Positions 1 to 6,462 of a stretch of 9,897 bases of DNA are shown piece after piece; within the stretch, counting starts at the first letter, position 1, and the number at the start of each line of letters is the position of its first letter. Source of the DNA: JBOHBN01 sp050698355 (GTDB lineage: Bacteria; Actinomycetota; Actinomycetes; Streptosporangiales; WHST01); contig JBOHBN010000392.1 of assembly GCA_050698355.1 (NCBI GenBank), forward strand, positions 1-9,897. The letters run 5' to 3'. The position numbers were made by a program, and so were the translations under genes. The notes beneath the pieces are model-generated. The model saw only the letters and a list, made by a program, of their open reading frames with translations, was not told the origin of the DNA and ran no database searches.

Positions 1-12
1 GATGTTGAGCGA

Positions 13-37
13 CCGAGCGCAGGGGCGCAGCGCTCGG
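13..37. terminator. Hairpin left of the ArsR gene, possible terminator
   Basis: The arms CCGAGCGC (13-20) and GCGCTCGG (30-37) are perfectly complementary over 8 bp and enclose a 9-nt loop. There is no T-run on either side, so if it terminates a gene lying left of the window it does so as the T-less hairpin common in high-GC actinobacteria. A protein-binding role cannot be excluded. Confidence 0.4.
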
Positions 38-93
38 CCCACCGTTCCACGCGCGGGTCACCCGCCTGGTTGTCATGCGATTCCTAAACCGAT

Positions 94-130
94 TTGGTTG
101 GGACGGAATTACGTAATAACGTAGTTACGT
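94..130 (+). promoter_or_regulatory. Candidate leaderless promoter with overlapping ACGT operator
   Basis: A -35-like TTGGTT (94-99) is followed after exactly 17 bp by a -10-like TAACGT (117-122). This puts the expected transcription start at the GTG start codon at 129, so the mRNA would be leaderless; no Shine-Dalgarno sequence is visible. Over the -10 and start lies a 20-bp near-palindrome, ACGTAATAACGTAGTTACGT (111-130). It is symmetric at 16 of 20 positions and holds three ACGT cores at 111, 119 and 127, spaced 8 bp apart. Its place before an ArsR-type gene suggests autorepression by blocking RNA polymerase. The sequence pattern is observed; the regulator that binds it is inferred. Confidence 0.5.
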
Positions 131-632
131 GTCTGATGACGACCTGCTGTCCCGTCTCGACCAGATCGAGGCGCGACTGGCCCAGCTGGAGGCGAACGCC
201 GAGGACGCGGCTCCCGCAGGTGCGCCGAAAGCCGAGCGGTTCTGGGCGCTCAACCGGCTGAAGGAGCTACTCCCGGACCCCGGCGGCGTCCTGTTCGCGG
301 GCGCGGTGACCATCGGGGACGAGCCCTACGAGTGGCAGGAGGGCAGGCCGCTCGCGGACGTGATCGAGCGGGATTGGTCGGAGTTCGCGACCACTCTCTC
401 CGCCCTTGCCCATCCCGTACGCCTCGCCCTGCTCCTCGAGATCGTTCGGGGCCACCGCACGGCTGCCGAGCTGGGCGCGGACGAGCGGTTCGGCACGTCC
501 GGCCAGCTGTACCACCACCTGCGCCAGCTGGTCGCCGCCGGCTGGCTGAAGTCGACCGGGCGCGGCAGGTACGCCGTGCCGCCCAAACGTGTCGTGCCGC
601 TACTCGTGATCGTGATGGGAGCCGACCGCTGA
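129..632 (+). CDS. ArsR-type winged-helix transcriptional regulator
   Basis: A 167-aa cytoplasmic DNA-binding protein. Residues 1-40 are charged and heptad-like (LLSRLDQIEARLAQLE), a likely short coiled coil. Residues about 91-152 form the winged helix, opening with SALAHPVRLALLLEIV, the classic first-helix signature of ArsR-like regulators. Then come the recognition region (SGQLYHHLRQL) and a wing (GRGRYAVPP). There are no clustered cysteines, so metal sensing is not supported. The GTG start lies just downstream of an in-frame TAA (117-119), so no longer start is possible. Its TGA shares one base with the ATG of the serine hydrolase (TGATG, 630-634), so the two are coupled. The likely role is control of that hydrolase and of itself; the ligand is unknown. 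Confidence 0.85.
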   Translation: MSDDDLLSRLDQIEARLAQLEANAEDAAPAGAPKAERFWALNRLKELLPDPGGVLFAGAVTIGDEPYEWQEGRPLADVIERDWSEFATTLSALAHPVRLALLLEIVRGHRTAAELGADERFGTSGQLYHHLRQLVAAGWLKSTGRGRYAVPPKRVVPLLVIVMGADR

Positions 633-2113
633 TGGTCCGTACGAGAACGTTCCACCTCGTCATTGCCGTGCTCGTCGCGCTCGGCATAGGGGCGGCCGTG
701 GCCCCCTGGCCGGCGCAGCTCGGCGGCGACACGACAGGCGATCGCGCGCTCGCCGATCGGGTGCGCGACATCACGAGCGGGGAGCAGCGCGTCGGTCTCG
801 CCGTCGCCGTGCTCGACCGCGGCCGGCTGCGCGCGGCGGGGCTCGGCGACACCGGCAAGGGCACGGGCGTCCGCCCCGGCACCCGGTTCGAGATCGGTTC
901 TGTGACCAAGACCCTCACCGCGAGCGTATTCGCCGACATGGTCCACGACGGTGTCGTCGCACCCGATGACACGGTGCGAGACGTGCTCCCCGGTCGCGAC
1001 TGGCAGGAGGGCGGCATCCGTGACGTCACGCTGGCGCAGCTGGCGAGCCAGCGCTCCGGGCTGCCGCGGCTGCCGCTCACCCCGCGCACATACCTCGCCG
1101 GCACGGCGGGAAACCTGTTCGGGATGGACCCGTACGGCGACGCTGATGCCGCTGATGTGGTCGGGGCAGCGGCGAGCTCGCCGCTGCCGACCGAGGGCGA
1201 CTACGCGTACTCCAACCTGGGGTTCGCCTTCCTCGGCCAGGTGTTGGCGGCCAAGGCCGGCAAGCCGTACCCGCAGCTGCTGCGCGACCGCGTGCTGGCG
1301 CCGCTGCACATGGATGACACGGTGATCCCGTCCCCGTCCTCGGGTCCGCCCGACGGCCGCGCCGTGGGGCACGACGGCAGCGGCGGGCGCGTCGACCCGT
1401 GGATCAGCCCCGGCTACGCGCCGGCAGGCGTCGGGGTGTGGTCGACAGCGCGCGACCTCGCGCGCCTCGGCGGGCGGACCATGGCCGGAACCGGCCCGGG
1501 CGCGAGCGCCGCCAAGCCGCGGTATCCGGCCGGCCACGGCGACCGGATCGGGTACGCGTGGATCACCACCAAGGACACGAACGGCGGATCGTTCACCTGG
1601 CACAACGGTGCCTCGGGCGGGTGTACGGCATTCCTCGGCTTCGACCGCGCCCGGGGCCGGGTCGTCGCCGTGCTCAGCAACACCGGCACACCCGTGGACG
1701 GCATCGGCGTCGCGTTGCTCGGCCACGGCCATGGCGGGTCCCCGCCCAAGCGGCTCCTTCCGTTGGCGATGGCGATCGCGTTCCCGCTCCTCGCCGGGCT
1801 GTCCCTGGTCACCACCGCCCGCGGCGGCTGGCGGCGCAGGCCGCGGCGGACGCCGGACCGCGCCACCATCGTGGGTACGGCCGGGTGGAGCGCGTTCCTG
1901 CTCGCGGTCGCCTTCGCGGGCGGGGCGCTCGGTTACGAGCTGATCCCGTTCTGGCTCGCGGGTTGGGCACTGTGCGGAGCGGGCGTGTTCATCGCCGTCA
2001 CCCGGTGGCGCGACCTGCCGACCAACGACGCCAAGCGGCCCTGGCTGCGTTGGCTCGGCACGGGGGTCGGTGTCGTGGTCGGCCTCGTGTTCGCCGTGGG
2101 CGTGGCGGGATGA
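632..2113 (+). CDS. Membrane-anchored beta-lactamase-fold serine hydrolase
   Basis: A 493-aa protein of the beta-lactamase / PBP-like serine hydrolase family, which includes esterases, D-aminopeptidases and class C beta-lactamase relatives. All three active-site motifs are present: SVTK at 90-93 (nucleophile S90, base K93), YSN at 193-195 and HNG at 324-326. Residues 7-27 are a hydrophobic signal or anchor, so the catalytic domain should lie outside the membrane. After the catalytic domain come about four hydrophobic segments (roughly 374-395, 414-435, 437-457, 473-493), so both ends are membrane-bound. The ATG at 632 is chosen because it overlaps the regulator stop and has GGGAG at 617-621, 10 nt upstream. 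The frame is open further upstream, but that part lies inside the ArsR gene. Substrate unknown; true antibiotic hydrolysis is not implied. Confidence 0.88.
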   Translation: MVRTRTFHLVIAVLVALGIGAAVAPWPAQLGGDTTGDRALADRVRDITSGEQRVGLAVAVLDRGRLRAAGLGDTGKGTGVRPGTRFEIGSVTKTLTASVFADMVHDGVVAPDDTVRDVLPGRDWQEGGIRDVTLAQLASQRSGLPRLPLTPRTYLAGTAGNLFGMDPYGDADAADVVGAAASSPLPTEGDYAYSNLGFAFLGQVLAAKAGKPYPQLLRDRVLAPLHMDDTVIPSPSSGPPDGRAVGHDGSGGRVDPWISPGYAPAGVGVWSTARDLARLGGRTMAGTGPGASAAKPRYPAGHGDRIGYAWITTKDTNGGSFTWHNGASGGCTAFLGFDRARGRVVAVLSNTGTPVDGIGVALLGHGHGGSPPKRLLPLAMAIAFPLLAGLSLVTTARGGWRRRPRRTPDRATIVGTAGWSAFLLAVAFAGGALGYELIPFWLAGWALCGAGVFIAVTRWRDLPTNDAKRPWLRWLGTGVGVVVGLVFAVGVAG

Positions 2114-2114
2114 C

Positions 2115-2153
2115 CCGCGATCAGCGGAACCGGGCGGGTTCCGCTGATCGCGG
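2115..2153. terminator. Bidirectional terminator between convergent genes
   Basis: The arms CCGCGATCAGCGGAACC (2115-2131) and GGTTCCGCTGATCGCGG (2137-2153) are perfectly complementary over 17 bp with a 5-nt loop. The hairpin starts 2 nt after the serine hydrolase stop and covers the stop codon and last codons of the minus-strand gene ending at 2121. It can therefore end transcripts from both sides. No T-tract follows, but stem length and position argue strongly for termination. Confidence 0.8.
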
Positions 2154-2582
2154 CCTGGCGAGGCCGCTGGTGGCGATCTGCGCGTTGTCGATCGCCTCGC
2201 GCAGCTGGTGTGCGGCCACCGCCGCTTCCTCCAGCCAGACGTGCGCCGTCTCCACCGCCGCGTCGGACTCGCCGGCGAAGATGCCCTCGACGGCGGCCAG
2301 CCGGTCCGACGCCTGCTCGCGCCGCAGGTAGCGGTCAACCCGCGCCAACGTCTGGTCGACGCTGCCGGTCAGCTTCGACAGCTCGCCGAGCCGCACCGTC
2401 GTGGCCGCGGGCCACTGCAGCCCGTCGTGCCCGTACGCGTCGGTGCGTGACGCCCGCACGGCCTCGAGAAGGCGGTCCTGTGCGGGTCTGTTCGAGCTCC
2501 GCGGAACCTGCGGGCGCGTGACATCGCGGCGGGAGAGAAGGCGGCGTACGAAGGACGTGCTGGAGTGCCACGGAAAGCGCAT
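2121..2582 (-). CDS. Conserved-looking protein of unknown function
   Basis: A 153-aa protein I do not recognise. The N-terminus is basic (MRFPWHSSTSFVRRLLSRRD) with no clear signal peptide or membrane segment. From about residue 35 onward it is rich in Ala, Glu, Leu and Arg and looks mostly helical; the stretch LGELSKLTGSVDQTLARVD and the following EEAAVAAHQLREAIDNAQ could form a helical bundle or coiled coil. The ATG at 2582 is preceded by GGAG 9-10 nt upstream. The frame is open much further upstream, but that part is antisense to the IclR gene and is rejected. It is convergent with the serine hydrolase and divergent from the IclR gene, sharing a 99-nt intergenic region, so the IclR protein may control it. 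Confidence 0.65.
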   Translation of the reverse strand: MRFPWHSSTSFVRRLLSRRDVTRPQVPRSSNRPAQDRLLEAVRASRTDAYGHDGLQWPAATTVRLGELSKLTGSVDQTLARVDRYLRREQASDRLAAVEGIFAGESDAAVETAHVWLEEAAVAAHQLREAIDNAQIATSGLARPRSAEPARFR

Positions 2583-2623
2583 GATCCGATGCTCCGCGAC
2601 GCCGTTACGGGCGGCCAAACGCT

Positions 2624-2640
2624 GTTGCGCTAGGTGCAAC
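2624..2640. promoter_or_regulatory. Palindrome in the divergent promoter region, possible IclR operator
   Basis: GTTGCGC (2624-2630), three bases, then GTGCAAC (2634-2640) form an inverted repeat matching at 6 of 7 positions. It lies between two divergent starts (2582 minus, 2682 plus). Size and placement fit the short palindromic operators of IclR-family regulators, which often lie next to their own gene. Binding by the neighbouring regulator is inferred. Confidence 0.45.
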
Positions 2641-2646
2641 TGTTCG

Positions 2647-2675
2647 TTGGCGTCACGACATCGAAGCGAGAGTAT
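2647..2675 (+). promoter_or_regulatory. Weak candidate promoter for the IclR gene
   Basis: TTGGCG (2647-2652) and GAGTAT (2670-2675) are separated by 17 bp, and the -10-like element ends 6 nt before the ATG at 2682. The geometry is the same as at the ArsR gene and would again give a leaderless transcript. The -10 element is a poor match, so this is a tentative call resting mostly on spacing. Confidence 0.25.
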
Positions 2676-2681
2676 AGCTAC

Positions 2682-3464
2682 ATGACCGACACCGATCGGA
2701 CCGCGGCGTCGCGGCTGATGACGACGCTGGAGGCGCTCGCCGACGCCCAGCACGGCGACAACGAGGGCTTCGGCGTCTCCGACCTTGCCCGCCGGTTGGG
2801 ACGGGACAAGTCCATCGTCTCCCGCCAGCTGCGTTCTCTGGTCGACGTCGGCCTCGTCGACCGTACGGATGACGGCCATCACCGGCTGGGTTGGCGCCTT
2901 TTCGCCATCGCGGCACGCGCCGGCGACCAGCGAGTACGCGAGCTCGCACCTCCGGTGATGCGGCGGCTGGTGGACGTCGTCGAGGAACGGGTGCACCTCA
3001 GCGTGCTTCGCGGTCGCGAGGTGCTGACGATCCACTGCGAGAGCCCGCAGCGCAGCGTCGAGCCGGTCTGGTGGGTCGGGCGTACCGCGCCGTTGCACTG
3101 CACCGCGTCCGGGCGGGTGCTGATGATCGACTACTCCGACCAGGAGATACGCGACCTGCTCGCGAGCTCGTCGTTCGCCGGGTACGGTCCGAATGCGCCG
3201 CACGACGTCGATGATCTGCTGCACCGCGTCGGGCGCGCGCGCAGCCGCGGGTTCGCGTTCGTCGACCGTGAGTCGGGCGACGACCAGGTCGCCGCCGCGG
3301 CACCTGTACGAGACCACGGTGGTGGCATCGTCGCGGCGCTGAACATCTCCGCGCCGTCGTACCGGTTGCGCGGCAGGCTCACCTGGGCGGGCCAGCAGGT
3401 CGCGGCCGCGGCGACGCACCTCAGCAGGTGCCTGTCGGCCGACCCGCAGCACGCCAAGCGCTGA
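2682..3464 (+). CDS. IclR-family transcriptional regulator
   Basis: A 260-aa regulator with the full IclR layout. Residues about 11-65 are the winged helix (SDLARRLGRDKSIVSRQLRSL), and about 85-255 the effector-binding domain. The family hallmark GRTAPLHCTASGRVL is at 133-147. IclR proteins usually bind small metabolites and act as dimers or tetramers. The ATG at 2682 is preferred over a GTG at 2634, because the extra 16 residues are not part of the family and would run into the candidate operator. The only upstream purine run is GCGAGAG, a weak ribosome site. The HAD phosphatase starts 23 nt downstream on the same strand, so the two probably form one operon. The effector is unknown. Confidence 0.9.
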   Translation: MTDTDRTAASRLMTTLEALADAQHGDNEGFGVSDLARRLGRDKSIVSRQLRSLVDVGLVDRTDDGHHRLGWRLFAIAARAGDQRVRELAPPVMRRLVDVVEERVHLSVLRGREVLTIHCESPQRSVEPVWWVGRTAPLHCTASGRVLMIDYSDQEIRDLLASSSFAGYGPNAPHDVDDLLHRVGRARSRGFAFVDRESGDDQVAAAAPVRDHGGGIVAALNISAPSYRLRGRLTWAGQQVAAAATHLSRCLSADPQHAKR

Positions 3465-3487
3465 CCGCGCTCGCGTACCGTGTCGGG

Positions 3488-4162
3488 GTGCCCCTCGAAC
3501 TCGTCATCTTCGACTGCGACGGCGTACTGATCGACAGCGAGCGCCTCGCGGTACGCATCGACGCCGAGGCGCTCGCCGTGCTCGGCTGGCCACTGGGCGA
3601 GCAGGAGGTCATCGAGCGTTTCGTGGGCCGGTCGGACGCGTACATGCTCGGCGAGATCGAGGCGTACCTCGGCCGGCCAGCGCCGGACGAGTGGGTGAGC
3701 GACCTGCACCGCCGTTACCGCGAGGCGATCGAAACGGAGCTCACCGCGGTCGACGGCATCGTCGAGGTCCTCGACCGGCTCACCGTACCGACGTGCGTGG
3801 CCTCCAGCGGCAGCCACGACAAGATGCGGCACACACTCGGCCGCACCGGCCTGTACGAGCGGTTCGCCGGGCGGATCTTCAGCGCCACCGAGGTCGCGCA
3901 TGGCAAGCCGGCGCCTGATCTGTTCCTCCACGCCGCCGAGCGGATGGGCGTGCAGGCCTCGGCCTGCGCGGTCGTCGAGGACAGCAAGTACGGCGTGCAG
4001 GCCGCGCGTGCGGCGGGCATACGCGCGTTCGGGTACACCGGCGGTGTCACCCCCGCGGAGTGGCTCGGAGTGGCGGGAGCGGTGCTGTTCAACGACATGC
4101 GCGAGCTGCCGGAGCTGCTGGCGGACTGCGACGTGGCGGCGGGTGATTCCACACCGCGCTGA
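3488..4162 (+). CDS. HAD-superfamily phosphatase (subfamily IA type)
   Basis: A 224-aa cytoplasmic hydrolase related to beta-phosphoglucomutase and sugar-phosphate phosphatases. Motif I is FDCDGVLIDSE, with nucleophile D9 and acid/base D11. Motif II is VASSGS around 104-109, motif III is HGKPAPD with K140, and motif IV is VVEDSKYG with E164 and D165. Residues about 17-85 form the helical cap that selects substrate. The GTG at 3488 is chosen because it puts motif I at residue 9, as usual. An in-frame GTG at 3428 would overlap the IclR gene and add 20 non-homologous residues. No convincing ribosome site precedes 3488, so coupling to the IclR gene is likely. The substrate cannot be told from the sequence. 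Confidence 0.87.
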   Translation: MPLELVIFDCDGVLIDSERLAVRIDAEALAVLGWPLGEQEVIERFVGRSDAYMLGEIEAYLGRPAPDEWVSDLHRRYREAIETELTAVDGIVEVLDRLTVPTCVASSGSHDKMRHTLGRTGLYERFAGRIFSATEVAHGKPAPDLFLHAAERMGVQASACAVVEDSKYGVQAARAAGIRAFGYTGGVTPAEWLGVAGAVLFNDMRELPELLADCDVAAGDSTPR

Positions 4163-4217
4163 CGCATCTACGCCGCACCATCGGCCCGCGAACGCTTCAG
4201 TCAAGCCGATGACGCAC

Positions 4218-4494
4218 TCACACGTTGGACTCGGCGTAGACGGCGTGATCGTTTTCGACGTCGCAGTGGACCGGGACGAGTGCACTTGGTGCGGTGCGAT
4301 CCCGCAAACCTTGCCACCCGCACGTACGTGCGTGCGGGAGGCAACCAGCCGTTCGCCGGCAGCCGGAGCGGTTCTTCGCGCAGGGTGACCTCATCGCCGC
4401 TTTTCACAGGCCCCCCGTTGACCAGCTTGAAGCGGCATTCGCGTCGCCGGGGGCGTGCGTATCGTAGGCCGAAGACTCTGAAGGAAAGGTTCAT
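4218..4494 (-). pseudogene. Possible frameshifted small gene remnant
   Basis: On the minus strand an ATG at 4492-4494 opens MNLSFRVFGL and runs in one frame to about 4345, through a stretch (FKLVNGGPVKSGDEVTL) whose codons mostly end in G or C, as in real genes here. Past the palindrome the same frame becomes arginine-rich with A/T third bases. The frame one base over reads LVPVHCDVENDHAVYAESNV, nearly all C-ending codons, to a TGA at 4218-4220. This looks like one gene of about 90 codons broken near the palindrome. I recognise no family and no good ribosome site. The 97-aa unbroken frame ending at 4201 could also be an expressed hypothetical protein, or the whole could be chance. Confidence 0.3.
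4317..4338. repeat. Strong palindrome / hairpin, possible terminator
   Basis: CCCGCACG (4317-4324) and CGTGCGGG (4331-4338) pair over 8 bp around a 6-nt loop. A perfect 14-bp palindrome, CGCACGTACGTGCG (4319-4332), lies inside. It sits 155 nt past the HAD gene stop and about 160 nt before the PPOX gene. It could be a terminator or a dyad operator. The putative frame break of the minus-strand remnant falls here. Confidence 0.45.
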
Positions 4495-4500
4495 CCAGCT

Positions 4501-4953
4501 GTGACCGATCTTGCCGCCTTTGCCGAACTGATTCCTCTTGATCATGGCTTGTGCGTGGTCAGTACCGCGCGTGCCGATGGCAGTGTCCAGTCGTCGGTGG
4601 TCAACGCCGGGGTCCTGGAACACCCACTGCGGGGCGGGCGCGTTGTCGGGCTGGTCGCCATCGGCGTCTCCCGCAAGCTGCAGAATTTGCGTGTCGAACC
4701 CCGAGCCACGGTCGTCGCCCGGGCGGGGTGGCAATGGGCGACCGTCGAGGGGGAGGCGGAGATCATCGGTCCGGACGACCCACATCCTGATGTCGACAGC
4801 GAAGCCTTGAGGCTGCTGTTGCGCGACATCTTCCGAGCCGCCGGTGGCACTCACGACGACTGGGACACCTACGACAGAGTGATGGCAGAAGAGCGCCGCG
4901 CCGCCGTACTCATCGAGCCCCGTCGCATCTACACCAACCCGGGGAGCTCGTGA
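4501..4953 (+). CDS. PPOX-class F420/flavin-dependent oxidoreductase
   Basis: A 150-aa protein with the split-barrel pyridoxamine-5'-phosphate-oxidase-like fold, closest by eye to the small actinobacterial F420-binding proteins of the Rv1155 type. Matching elements are LCVVSTARADGSVQSSVVN (18-35), the cofactor-phosphate segment SRKLQNLRVEPRATVV (57-72), the GWQWATVEGEAEI strand (77-88) and the YDRVMAEERRAAVLIEPRRIY C-terminus. Such proteins act as cytoplasmic homodimers and use F420 or FMN to reduce small molecules; which one is not visible here. The GTG at 4501 follows a purine-rich ribosome site (AAGGAAAGG, 4481-4489) by 11 nt. Its stop overlaps the next start in a GTGA arrangement, so the two genes are co-translated. 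Confidence 0.85.
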   Translation: MTDLAAFAELIPLDHGLCVVSTARADGSVQSSVVNAGVLEHPLRGGRVVGLVAIGVSRKLQNLRVEPRATVVARAGWQWATVEGEAEIIGPDDPHPDVDSEALRLLLRDIFRAAGGTHDDWDTYDRVMAEERRAAVLIEPRRIYTNPGSS

Positions 4954-5303
4954 CACGAGACGACGTACTGAACCTGTGCGCGACGCTGCCCGGAGCAGCC
5001 GAGGACTACCCGTTCGGCGACGGGCTGGCGGTATTCAAGGTCGGAGGCCGCATGTTTGCCCTTGTCCCGCTCGAGGAAAGCCCGGGCAGCATGAACCTCA
5101 AGTGCGACCCGGGAGTCGCCCTCGATCTGCGAGCTCGCTACCCATCAGTCCGTCCCGGCTACCACCAGAACAAGCGGCACTGGAACACCGTCGACCTCGA
5201 CGGTTCCGTCGACGACGGTGAACTTCGGTGGATGATCGGCCACTCCCACGAACTCGTCGTCGCGAACCTGCCCCGAGCAGTCCGTGACCGGCTCAAGACC
5301 TGA
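4950..5303 (+). CDS. MmcQ/YjbR family protein
   Basis: A 117-aa protein with the family's hallmarks in order: LPGAAEDYPFGDG (13-25), VFKVGGRMFALV (28-39), MNLKCDP (48-54), GYHQNKRHWNTVDLDG (70-85) and SHELVVANLP (99-108). The YjbR fold is small and single-domain and is often annotated as DNA-binding from structure; its cellular role is not established. The length matches the family. The GTG start overlaps the PPOX stop by 4 nt. GGGGAG (4941-4946) lies only 3 nt upstream, closer than ideal, so coupling may help initiation. It ends 10 nt from the convergent gene on the other strand, with no hairpin between. Confidence 0.88.
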   Translation: MTRDDVLNLCATLPGAAEDYPFGDGLAVFKVGGRMFALVPLEESPGSMNLKCDPGVALDLRARYPSVRPGYHQNKRHWNTVDLDGSVDDGELRWMIGHSHELVVANLPRAVRDRLKT

Positions 5304-5313
5304 TCGCTTGCCT

Positions 5314-6339
5314 TCATGACCCGGCGGCTTGGCGAATGGCGCGCTCGTCCCACTCGATTCCCGCGCCAGGTCGGTCGGAGAGGCTCACCTGACCGGCGAC
5401 GACCTCGACCGGGTTTGTCAGGATGGGACCTACCTTGTCGACGTACTCGAGTCGATGAGCGGTCGGGGTTGCGGCGAGAAGGTGCGCGCTGAACTCGGGG
5501 AAGACATGGGTCGAGACGGGCAGCGCGGAGGCTCGGGCAAGCCGGGCGGCGCGGAGCCAGCCGCTGACACCGCCGATCTTCATCGCATCGAACATCACGT
5601 GCTGCGAGGCACGTGCGGCGATGCTCTTCTCCATGTCTGTGACGCCCCACCAGTCGTCCGCACGCGTCGGCTCTTCGATCCACGCGAGCCCTTCGGCGTC
5701 GAGCTGGCGGCCGCGGTGAATGGCCTCCTCGACGGGCAGTGCCTGGTTGTAGTCGACCATGAGCTCGGTGTCAGGTCCGATCGCCTCGCGGACAGCGCGA
5801 ATCGTCTCGAGGTCAGCCGCGAGGTCGCTGCGGCCGACCTTGACCTTGAAGGCCGTGAAGCCGAGCGCGAGCGCTTCGGCGGCGTCGGCGGCCGCTGCCC
5901 GGGCGGTCATCTTGCCGAGGCTGGCGTAGGCGGGAATGGGTCTGACCTCGCCTCCCAGCAGTCTAGCGAGCGGCAGGCCGGCGGCTTTGGCCTGCGCGTC
6001 CCACAGCGCCATGTCAACCGTGGCGATCGCGATACCGGTTAGGCCCTGGAGGCCCAGCAGCTTGAAATGCCGCTCCAGCACGGATTCGGCGGCCGCTGGT
6101 TCGGCGCTGGTCGATGCGAGCAGCTCCGCGAGGTTCTCGATCAGCCGCGCGAGCGGTTCGAGTGCCAGTGGCGAGTAGATCGAGGCGTAGGCGCAGCCCG
6201 TGATGTCCTCTTCGGTGCGAACGTCGACGAGCACGAGCGGTGCTGTCGTGAGCGTCCCGCTGGCCGTTTCGACCTGCTTGCGCAGCGGCAGAGCAAGCGG
6301 ACGCGCGCGGATCGACCTTATTGTCAGCGGGGAGGCCAC
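5314..6339 (-). CDS. Mandelate-racemase-type enolase-superfamily enzyme with internal deletion
   Basis: A 341-aa protein of the mandelate racemase / muconate lactonizing family, enzymes that abstract a proton alpha to a carboxylate using Mg2+. Compared with Pseudomonas mandelate racemase from memory, it retains the KVK pair (K165, K167), metal ligands D196 (VDYNQ) and E222 (IEEP), D251 (DAMKIGG), H278 (STHVFPE) and E298 (LEYVD), with the same spacing. However, E222-D251 is 29 residues against 49 in the reference. The missing 20 residues, between DD and WWGV (junction near 5647-5655), include one helix, one barrel strand and the third metal ligand (the Glu of GEN). The frame stays open. GTG at 6339 is chosen since homology begins at once; GTG at 6378 would add 13 residues. 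Neither has a good ribosome site. Probably inactive for the family reaction. Confidence 0.88.
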   Translation of the reverse strand: MASPLTIRSIRARPLALPLRKQVETASGTLTTAPLVLVDVRTEEDITGCAYASIYSPLALEPLARLIENLAELLASTSAEPAAAESVLERHFKLLGLQGLTGIAIATVDMALWDAQAKAAGLPLARLLGGEVRPIPAYASLGKMTARAAAADAAEALALGFTAFKVKVGRSDLAADLETIRAVREAIGPDTELMVDYNQALPVEEAIHRGRQLDAEGLAWIEEPTRADDWWGVTDMEKSIAARASQHVMFDAMKIGGVSGWLRAARLARASALPVSTHVFPEFSAHLLAATPTAHRLEYVDKVGPILTNPVEVVAGQVSLSDRPGAGIEWDERAIRQAAGS

Positions 6340-6462
6340 CGTCCGAATGCTGCCTGGCACGCCCCCGTTCGGCAACACAGCCCTATGTAGCAGGGCCGGC
6401 TTGCCAAGTATCGCTTCGAACGCCGTGACGGTTGCCTCTACGGTGACCTATCGCCGCTCACG

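Larger units (their letters stand above)
4163..4500. other. 338-bp region without an intact recognised gene
   Basis: This spacer holds a strong palindrome at 4317-4338, a possible frameshifted minus-strand gene remnant (4218-4494) and the ribosome site of the next gene. No clear -10/-35 pair was found before the gene at 4501. The plus-strand open frame across this region shows a weaker coding signature than the minus strand. Confidence 0.5.

Noticed and set aside
326..2338. A 670-codon open frame on the minus strand
   Set aside because: It is antisense to the ArsR and serine hydrolase genes, has arginine/proline-rich low-complexity content and no domain; typical shadow of GC-rich coding DNA.
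2583..3452. Upstream extension of the minus-strand 153-aa gene to a start at 3452
   Set aside because: The extra part is antisense to the well-supported IclR gene; a good ribosome site and ATG exist at 2582.
3131..4285. A 384-codon minus-strand open frame
   Set aside because: It is antisense to the HAD phosphatase, which has all four catalytic motifs.
5329..6042. A 237-codon plus-strand open frame
   Set aside because: It is antisense to the mandelate-racemase-like gene and has no recognisable motif.
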